Assembly (NCBI RefSeq): GCF_029167105.1
Contig: NZ_JARFML010000041.1
Coordinates: forward strand, 1 to 64,000
Origin: Bradyrhizobium yuanmingense
Lineage (GTDB): Bacteria; Pseudomonadota; Alphaproteobacteria; Rhizobiales; Xanthobacteraceae
DNA: 64,000 nucleotides
Direction: 5' to 3'
Shown: piece by piece, positions 58,773 to 64,000 of the stretch
Layout: each line of letters starts with the position of its first letter
How positions within the stretch are numbered: the stretch's first letter is position 1
Made by a program: the position numbers and the translations under genes
The notes under the pieces: generated by a model
Told to the model about the DNA's origin: nothing
The model's input: the letters and a program-made list of their open reading frames with translations, nothing else
Database searches by the model: none

Positions 58773-59721
58773 TGGCCTCTCCCTGCTGCCATTTGCGGCG
58801 CGCCAGGCCGAAATAGGAGAACAGTGTCGCGAACACCAGGAACGGGATCATCGACACCGCGATCGCCGCGCCTTCGCCGAGCTCGCCGCCGGCGATGCCG
58901 CGCTGGAACGCCAGCGTCGCCAAGAGGTGGGTCGAGTTCACCGGACCGCCGCGGGTAATGGCGTAGACCAGCTGGAAGTCGGTGAAGGTGAAGATGATCG
59001 AGAATGTCATGACGATGGCGAGGATCGGCAGCATCATCGGGAAGGTGATGTAGCGGAAGCGCTGCCAGGCGCTGGCGCCGTCCAGCATCGCGGCTTCGTA
59101 GAGCGAGGGCGAGATGGTCTGCAAGCCGGCCAGCAGCGAGATCGCGACGAAGGGAATGCCGCGCCAGATATTGGCGGCGATCAGCGAGAAGCGCGCCGGC
59201 CAGGGCGAGCCGAGGAAGTCGATATTGCTGTCGCGCCAATGCAGCACGTCGACCAGAAGGTAGGAGATGATCGAGAACTGCGGATCGTAGATCCACCAGA
59301 ACGCCAGCGCCGAGAGCACAGTCGGCACGATCCAGGGCAGCAGCACGATGGCGCGGAGCAGGCTCTTGAACGGGAAATGGTTGTTGAGCAGCAGGGCGAG
59401 CCAGAAGCCGAGCGCGAATTTCCCGAAGGTCGCCACTCCCGTGTAGAACACGCTGTAGAAAACCGCGTTCCACCACAAGGGATCGGTGAGCAGGTACTGG
59501 AAATTCTCGATGCCGACGAAGATGCCGCGACGGCCGATCGTGGTGTCGGTGAAGGCGAGCCAGACGCCGAGGCCGAGCGGGTAGGTCAGGAACACGGTGA
59601 GCAGCCCGATCGCAGGGGCAAGGCACATCACGATCAGGAACGGCTTGTAGTCGAACAGCCGCACGATCCAGTTCGGCTGCCGCTGCGCCAGTGCGTCGGA
59701 GGAGAGGGTGGTCACGGACAT
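58765..59721 (-). CDS. Sugar-type ABC transporter permease 1 (MalF/UgpA-like)
   Basis: This 318-residue permease has six helices and a short N-terminal cytoplasmic leader. The EAA loop is LYEAAMLDGASAWQRFRYIT, and QLVYAITRGGPVNSTHLLAT is the MalF/UgpA signature. It follows the binding-protein gene after a 150-base gap filled by a palindromic repeat, an unusual spacer inside a transporter operon. Confidence 0.92.
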   Translation of the reverse strand: MSVTTLSSDALAQRQPNWIVRLFDYKPFLIVMCLAPAIGLLTVFLTYPLGLGVWLAFTDTTIGRRGIFVGIENFQYLLTDPLWWNAVFYSVFYTGVATFGKFALGFWLALLLNNHFPFKSLLRAIVLLPWIVPTVLSALAFWWIYDPQFSIISYLLVDVLHWRDSNIDFLGSPWPARFSLIAANIWRGIPFVAISLLAGLQTISPSLYEAAMLDGASAWQRFRYITFPMMLPILAIVMTFSIIFTFTDFQLVYAITRGGPVNSTHLLATLAFQRGIAGGELGEGAAIAVSMIPFLVFATLFSYFGLARRKWQQGEAND

Positions 59722-59751
59722 TAGTGTGTTTGTCCTGTTCTAAGCTTTCAC

Positions 59752-59868
59752 CACGTCGACGTTGCGAGGGATCCCGTGACAAAATTACGGAACAATTTTG
59801 CACTGGAGACGAAGCAATCCAGGTTGTCGCCACGCGGACGGACTGGATTGCTTCGCTCGCAATGACGG
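59752..59868. repeat. Dispersed palindromic repeat inside the ABC transporter operon
   Basis: The right half has perfect 12-base arms GAAGCAATCCAG (59811-59822) and CTGGATTGCTTC (59843-59854). The left half has AAAATT/AATTTT arms (59781-59799). Outer flanks (TTGCGAGGGAT and CGCAATGACGG) are also partly complementary. From memory, elements with these arms are common between Bradyrhizobium genes. It ends three bases before the binding-protein stop at 59872 and so separates that gene from its permeases. Confidence 0.7.
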
Positions 59869-59871
59869 TCG

Positions 59872-61212
59872 CTACCGCTGCCGCCGGAAGTAGCGCTTGC
59901 AGCGCTGCTCGGCTTCGGCGGCCGCGGCCTCCGGCGTGGCGGCACCGGTGGCGACGGAGGCGCACATCTGAATCAGCACGTAATCGGCGCTGACCGCGCC
60001 GGTCGCCGTCGAGATCGGCCCCTTGTAACCGTCATAGTAGGTGCTCTGCATCGTGTCCTTGAACAGCTTCACCTTGGGATCCTGCGACCACACGGCGGCC
60101 TCGGCATAGGCGGCCAGCGGCTGCGACCAATAGCCGGAATTGGCGTTGAGCCACGGCTCGTACTGGTCCTTCTCCAGCATGTATTGCAGAAACGCCTTGG
60201 CGGCGTTGGGATATTGGGTGTGCTTGAACACCATGGCGTTCAACGTCAGGCCCGCCATCGGCGAGACCTTGGCCAGGCCCTTGGGCAGCAGCTGATGCTC
60301 GCTGTCGTCGGCGATGGCCTTGGTGGCCGGGTCATTCTTCAGCGAGAAGTACAGTGAGACGCCGTTGGCCGTCAGCGCGATTTCCTGCGAGGAATACGCC
60401 CGGTTGTTGCTGACGTCGTTCCAGGACGGCGTGCCGGCGATGAAGGTCGGATACAGCTCCTTGACCCAGTTCAGAGCGGCGATCGTCTCCTTGCTGTTGA
60501 TGGTGACGTTGCCCTCCTCGTCGAGCAGGGCGGCGTTGTGCGACCACAGCGCCCAGTTGGCGAAGCCGTTGCCGTCGCCCTTGGCGTTGCCGAGCGCGAA
60601 GCCGGCCGGCTTGCCGGCCTTGTGCAACTTGCGGCAGAGGTCAAGCACGCCGGCATGATCTTCCGGAACCTTGTCGAAGCCGACCGATTGCAGCACCGAC
60701 TTGCGGTAGATCAGGGGACCCGCGGTGGCGCCGAACGGTAGTCCGATCCAGGACTCGCTCTTGTTCTTCTTGCCGTAGCGCTGCGCCAGCGGCAGCCAGC
60801 CGCCGTACTTCTTGCCGAGATAGTCGGCGACGTCGGTGAGCTCGATCAGCTTGTCGATGTAGATATGGGGTGCGTCGGAGAAGCCGATGATGATATCGGG
60901 GCCGGCGCCGGAATTCGAGGTCACCGCGGTCTGCTGGTTGATGTCTTCCCAGCCGACGAAGTCGACCTTGACTTCGACCCCGGTGTCCTTGGTGAACTTT
61001 GCCGCATTGGCGCGGAACACGTCCTCGTCCGCCTGGACGAAGCGCACCGGGCGCAGCATGCGCAAGGATGCGCCCTTTTCGATGTCGCGCTTGGGTGCCG
61101 GGACGTCGGCAGCCTTGATAGTGGATGTTTGCGCTGCAGCACCGGTGGCGGCGAAGGTTGCAGCGGATAGGCCCAGCGCCAAGGCATCACGGCGTGTGAT
61201 GTCGTTCCTCAT
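59872..61212 (-). CDS. Sugar-type ABC transporter substrate-binding protein
   Basis: This 446-residue periplasmic protein has a Tat-type signal (TRRDALALGLSAATFAATGAAAQT). It has the solute-binding family 1 fold, with PDIIIGFSDAPHIYIDKLIEL, WIGLPFGATAGPLIYRKSVL and a C-terminal EDKYEPWLNA-like region. Export in folded form through Tat is unusual but known for this family. Its ligand is likely a sugar or sugar acid. It is preceded 84 bases upstream by a 2-hydroxyacid dehydrogenase gene on the same strand, which may act on the imported compound. Confidence 0.9.
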   Translation of the reverse strand: MRNDITRRDALALGLSAATFAATGAAAQTSTIKAADVPAPKRDIEKGASLRMLRPVRFVQADEDVFRANAAKFTKDTGVEVKVDFVGWEDINQQTAVTSNSGAGPDIIIGFSDAPHIYIDKLIELTDVADYLGKKYGGWLPLAQRYGKKNKSESWIGLPFGATAGPLIYRKSVLQSVGFDKVPEDHAGVLDLCRKLHKAGKPAGFALGNAKGDGNGFANWALWSHNAALLDEEGNVTINSKETIAALNWVKELYPTFIAGTPSWNDVSNNRAYSSQEIALTANGVSLYFSLKNDPATKAIADDSEHQLLPKGLAKVSPMAGLTLNAMVFKHTQYPNAAKAFLQYMLEKDQYEPWLNANSGYWSQPLAAYAEAAVWSQDPKVKLFKDTMQSTYYDGYKGPISTATGAVSADYVLIQMCASVATGAATPEAAAAEAEQRCKRYFRRQR

Positions 61213-61296
61213 CAGTACCTCCCTATGTGTTCCCTTCCCGGCGTTGATCGCCGGTGAAGGGCCGTTTCGGTCGTGGACGCTTGCTGCGCCGCCCGC

Positions 61297-62340
61297 TTAG
61301 CTGTTCGGCCCGCGGTCCATGCTGACGGGCTGCCAGCGGCGGAGCGCGGTGTTCTGCAGCACCGACGGATTGACGCAGCTTACCGGCCACATGCCCTGCA
61401 ACACCAGTGACAATTCGTAGCCCACCCGGCGCTTGCGCGCCTCGTCAAACCGTGCCGAGGCCGAGGCGACATGGGCGGTCAGGGTCACGTTCTCCATGCG
61501 GAGCAGGGGATTGTTGTGCGAAGGGGGCTCCTTCTCCAGCACGTCCAGGGCGGCGTGTGCGATCCAGCCCTCCTGCAGCGCCTTGATCAGGCTCTCCTCG
61601 TCCACGGTAGCGCCGCGGCCGGTGTTGATGAAGATCGAGCGCTTCTTCATCTGCCGGAAGTGCTTCTCGGTCAGCATGTGGTGCACCTCGGGCCGCGCAG
61701 GGGCATGCATCGATACGAAATCGGATTGCGACAGCACCTCGTTCAGCGTCGCCGGGATCACGCCGTGGTCGTACATCAGCGTCTCCTGGATGAAGGGGTC
61801 GTAGGCCATCATGCGCAGCCCGAAGGGCGCGGCGCGCTTCGCGACCGCACGGGCGACGCGGCCGAACGAGATGAAGCCGAGCGTCTGGCCCATCAGCCTC
61901 GGGATCTTCAGCAGCGCCGGCCGGCCCTCGGCCCAGCGGCCATCGCGCACCATGCGATCCTGCTCGACCAGGCGGCGGAAGCCCGCGAGCAGAAGCATCA
62001 TGGCGTGGTCGGCGACCTCCTCGATGAAGGTGTCGGGGATGTTGGTGACCGGAATGCCGCGGGCCGTGGCGGCCTTGACGTCGACACTGTCGACGCCGAC
62101 CGAGCCGAGCGTGATCACCTTGCAGCTCTCGAGCGCGTCGATGATCGACTTGGTGATCGGGATGCCCTTGGCGTAGATCGCGTCGGCGTTCTTCGCGGCG
62201 GCGATGAACCCGGCCTCGTCGGCGGGCCCCTCGACGATCTCGGCATCGATCGGATCGAGCGCCTCGCGCTCATAGGAATAATCGCTGCCGGCGACCGTGA
62301 AGCTCGCACCCTTCGGCGTCACCACCCTGTATTTCGGCAT
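61297..62340 (-). CDS. D-2-hydroxyacid dehydrogenase
   Basis: This 347-residue NAD(P)-dependent dehydrogenase of the D-isomer family starts at the ATG at 62340 (MPKYRVVTPKGASF). The nucleotide-binding region is LMGQTLGFISFGRVARAVAKR, with a Phe in the first glycine place as in a known subgroup. The catalytic Arg is in NTGRGATVDEE, the Glu in LEKEPPSHNN and the His in LTAHVASASARF. It reduces a 2-ketoacid or oxidises a 2-hydroxyacid, such as glyoxylate, hydroxypyruvate or phosphonate-type substrates. Likely co-transcribed with the ABC system downstream; longer frames have no family support. Confidence 0.88.
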   Translation of the reverse strand: MPKYRVVTPKGASFTVAGSDYSYEREALDPIDAEIVEGPADEAGFIAAAKNADAIYAKGIPITKSIIDALESCKVITLGSVGVDSVDVKAATARGIPVTNIPDTFIEEVADHAMMLLLAGFRRLVEQDRMVRDGRWAEGRPALLKIPRLMGQTLGFISFGRVARAVAKRAAPFGLRMMAYDPFIQETLMYDHGVIPATLNEVLSQSDFVSMHAPARPEVHHMLTEKHFRQMKKRSIFINTGRGATVDEESLIKALQEGWIAHAALDVLEKEPPSHNNPLLRMENVTLTAHVASASARFDEARKRRVGYELSLVLQGMWPVSCVNPSVLQNTALRRWQPVSMDRGPNS

Positions 62341-62593
62341 TCTCTGCTCCCGATTTGGTTTCTTGTTGTGGCCCGCCTCGACGAGCGGGCCTTTGCGTCT
62401 TTTACGCGAAAGCCGGGCGAGTGCGTACAATTCACGGTTGTTGCAGGCGAGGTATATTTCCGCTTTTCCGTGCAAGTTCCGGGCTTCTACGGAGGTGCGT
62501 AAGTAACTTGCTAAGGGCTCCGCCACTAAGACTTGATTCGAATTTGATCGATCTCGTCGTGCGCCCGTACCCCATTATTGCCGGAGCAAACCC
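62341..62593. other. Divergent intergenic region before the chemoreceptor gene
   Basis: This 253-base region holds the promoters of the leftward dehydrogenase operon and the rightward chemoreceptor. No further gene or strong palindrome is visible. The base composition is more AT-rich near 62520-62560. Confidence 0.35.
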
Positions 62594-64000
62594 GTGAAGT
62601 TGAGCAATCTGAAGATCGCCTCGAAGCTTGGCATTCTCGTCGGCGTCACGCTGTTCGGCCTCTGCATCTCCGGAGTTCTCGCCGGCTATCTGATGAAGCG
62701 CGAGATGGTGAATGCGCGCATCGACCAGGCCAAGGCGATCGTCGAGCTGGCGCGCAACTATGCCGCCGCGTTGAAGAAGCGCGTCGATGCCGGCGAGATG
62801 ACGAAGGACGCCGCGATGGCCGAGCTTCGCCGCTACGGCAACGCGATGACCTATGACAAGGGCGCCGGCTACCTGTTCGGCACGTCCTATGACGGTCTCA
62901 CCCAGCTTGCGCCCGATCCGAAGGTGATCGGCACCAACCGAATGGACGTCGTGACCAACGGCCGCAAGCTGTCGCTGGAATTGATGAACGGCGTCAAGGC
63001 CAACGGCGAGATCCTGCTTCACTATGAATATATGAAGCCCGGCCAGGAAACGCCGATCCGCAAGATCGGTTACGCCGTCGCGGTCCCCGGCTTCGACATG
63101 TATCTCGGCACCGGCGCCTATCTGGATGACATCGACGCCAAGATGGGTCCGGTCTACTGGCTGCTCGGCCTGGCGGTGCTCGGCATCGTCATCGTTGCCG
63201 GCAGCGTCGCCTGGATGATCGGCCGTAGCATCAGTGCTCCGCTCGGCCTGCTCGGCACTCGGATGAAGGATCTCGCCGACGGCAAGCTCGAAGGCGACAT
63301 CCCCGGCGTCGGCCGCGGCGACGAGGTCGGCGCGATGGCATCGACCGTGCAGATCTTCAAGGACAACGCGGTTCGCATCCGCGACCTCGAGAAGACCGAG
63401 GCGGACGCCAAGGAACACGCCGCGGCGGAACGCCGCAGCGCCATGGAGGAGATCGCCAACGACTTCGAACGCAGCGTCAACGGCATCGTCCGCTCGGTCT
63501 CCTCGGCCGCAGCCGGCATGCAGACCACGGCCCAATCGATGACCGCGACCGCCAGCGACGCCTCCTCGCGCGCGGCGACCGTCGGTGCCGCCTCGCAGAA
63601 GGCGTCCGGCAATGTCGGAACCGTTGCGGCCGCCGCCGAAGAGCTGTCGAGCTCGGTTGCGGAAATCTCCCGCCAGGTGACGCGCTCGACTGAAGTCGCG
63701 AGCCGTGCCGTCAGCGATGCCGAGCGCACCAACGCCACGGTGCAGGAGCTCTCCACCGGAGCCGAGAAGATCGGCGAGGTGGTCAAGCTCATTCACTCGA
63801 TCGCGGCGCAGACCAATCTGCTCGCGCTCAACGCCACCATCGAGGCGGCGCGGGCCGGCGAGTCCGGCCGCGGCTTCGCCGTGGTCGCCTCCGAGGTCAA
63901 GGCGCTCGCCAACCAGACCGCGAAGGCGACCGAGGAGATCTCCGCCCAGGTCGCGGCGATGCAAACCTCGACCAGCGACGCGGTGTCGGCCATCTCCGGC
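62594..64000 (+). CDS. Methyl-accepting chemotaxis protein (3' end outside window)
   Basis: From a GTG at 62594 the frame runs open for 469 codons to the window edge. A first membrane helix (about 14-34) is followed by a periplasmic single Cache domain (about 36-185; GYLFGTSYDGLTQLAPDPK, GYAVAVPGFDMYLGTGAYLDDID). A second helix (about 190-212) leads into a HAMP domain (about 214-266) and the cytoplasmic signalling domain (AAAAEELSSSVAEISRQV, AAQTNLLALNATIEAARAGE). The hairpin tip LLALNATIEAARAGE is intact. It senses a small molecule, possibly a carboxylate, and signals to CheA. Confidence 0.92.
   Translation, partial: MKLSNLKIASKLGILVGVTLFGLCISGVLAGYLMKREMVNARIDQAKAIVELARNYAAALKKRVDAGEMTKDAAMAELRRYGNAMTYDKGAGYLFGTSYDGLTQLAPDPKVIGTNRMDVVTNGRKLSLELMNGVKANGEILLHYEYMKPGQETPIRKIGYAVAVPGFDMYLGTGAYLDDIDAKMGPVYWLLGLAVLGIVIVAGSVAWMIGRSISAPLGLLGTRMKDLADGKLEGDIPGVGRGDEVGAMASTVQIFKDNAVRIRDLEKTEADAKEHAAAERRSAMEEIANDFERSVNGIVRSVSSAAAGMQTTAQSMTATASDASSRAATVGAASQKASGNVGTVAAAAEELSSSVAEISRQVTRSTEVASRAVSDAERTNATVQELSTGAEKIGEVVKLIHSIAAQTNLLALNATIEAARAGESGRGFAVVASEVKALANQTAKATEEISAQVAAMQTSTSDAVSAISG

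Noticed and set aside
62578..62856. Short plus-strand frame at the chemoreceptor start
   Set aside because: It is in a different frame from the chemoreceptor, which begins at GTG 62594 and has continuous membrane, Cache, HAMP and signalling domains.

Overview
The window reads as a chromosomal segment of a Bradyrhizobium-type alphaproteobacterium. The evidence is high GC with strong third-position bias, proton-translocating transhydrogenase encoded as pntAA/pntAB/pntB, a fused-type PurEK pair, FixK2/NnrR boxes next to nirK, hemN and nnrR, an Irr/ICE-type iron box, a complete hmu heme-uptake locus, and dispersed palindromic intergenic repeats of a kind common in Bradyrhizobium. No transposase, integrase, phage gene, CRISPR array, rRNA or tRNA was seen.

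Layout. 1-5 kb: start of a secreted protein, a sigma-54 response regulator, oligoendopeptidase F, and an AbrB/Doc toxin-antitoxin pair with a clear palindromic operator. 5-8.3 kb: cytochrome aa3 subunit IV and the transhydrogenase operon. 8.3-12.7 kb: a lipase-like hydrolase, an internally deleted sodium:proton antiporter remnant, ChaA-type Ca2+/H+ antiporter, a cupin and envelope proteins. 12.7-17.9 kb: rpsU, aquaporin, purEK, a diguanylate cyclase and a set of very small conserved proteins. 18-22 kb: an FAD oxidoreductase and a PAS-GGDEF-EAL protein. 22-30 kb: glycerol-3-phosphate dehydrogenase, a polyamine-type ABC transporter (ATPase plus two permeases, no binding protein) and, on the opposite strand, a sugar-type ABC system (binding protein plus two permeases, no ATPase). 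30-34 kb: AsmA, the two subunits of a 3-oxoacid CoA-transferase, and an acetyltransferase gene broken by a stop codon. 34-37 kb: ferric-iron ABC transporter behind two ICE-like boxes.

37-44 kb is a low-oxygen and nitrogen-oxide island: nirV, nirK, a small membrane protein, hemN, a DUF1858 protein, nnrR and nnrS, with four FixK/NnrR-type 14-mers in the intergenic regions. Oxygen- and NO-responsive Crp/Fnr regulators would turn on nitrite reduction, anaerobic heme synthesis and NO-related functions together. 44-47 kb: divergent AraC-type regulator and a FixJ-type regulator with a Glu at the phosphorylation site, then a MuiA-like envelope protein. 47.5-56.4 kb is the heme-iron locus: hmuV, hmuU, hmuT and hmuP on the minus strand, then hmuR, a heme monooxygenase (HmuQ type), HutX, exbB, exbD and tonB on the plus strand. 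Together they form a route from outer-membrane heme capture to cytoplasmic degradation.

56.4-64 kb: a phytase-like esterase, a second sugar-type ABC system without ATPase preceded by a 2-hydroxyacid dehydrogenase, and the first 469 codons of a chemoreceptor that runs off the window. I found no convincingly new multi-gene defence or mobile system. The best unusual items are the Doc toxin lacking its catalytic His, the Glu-for-Asp response regulator, the deleted antiporter, the hairpin covering the iron permease start codon, and the small membrane protein sharing a FixK box with hemN.
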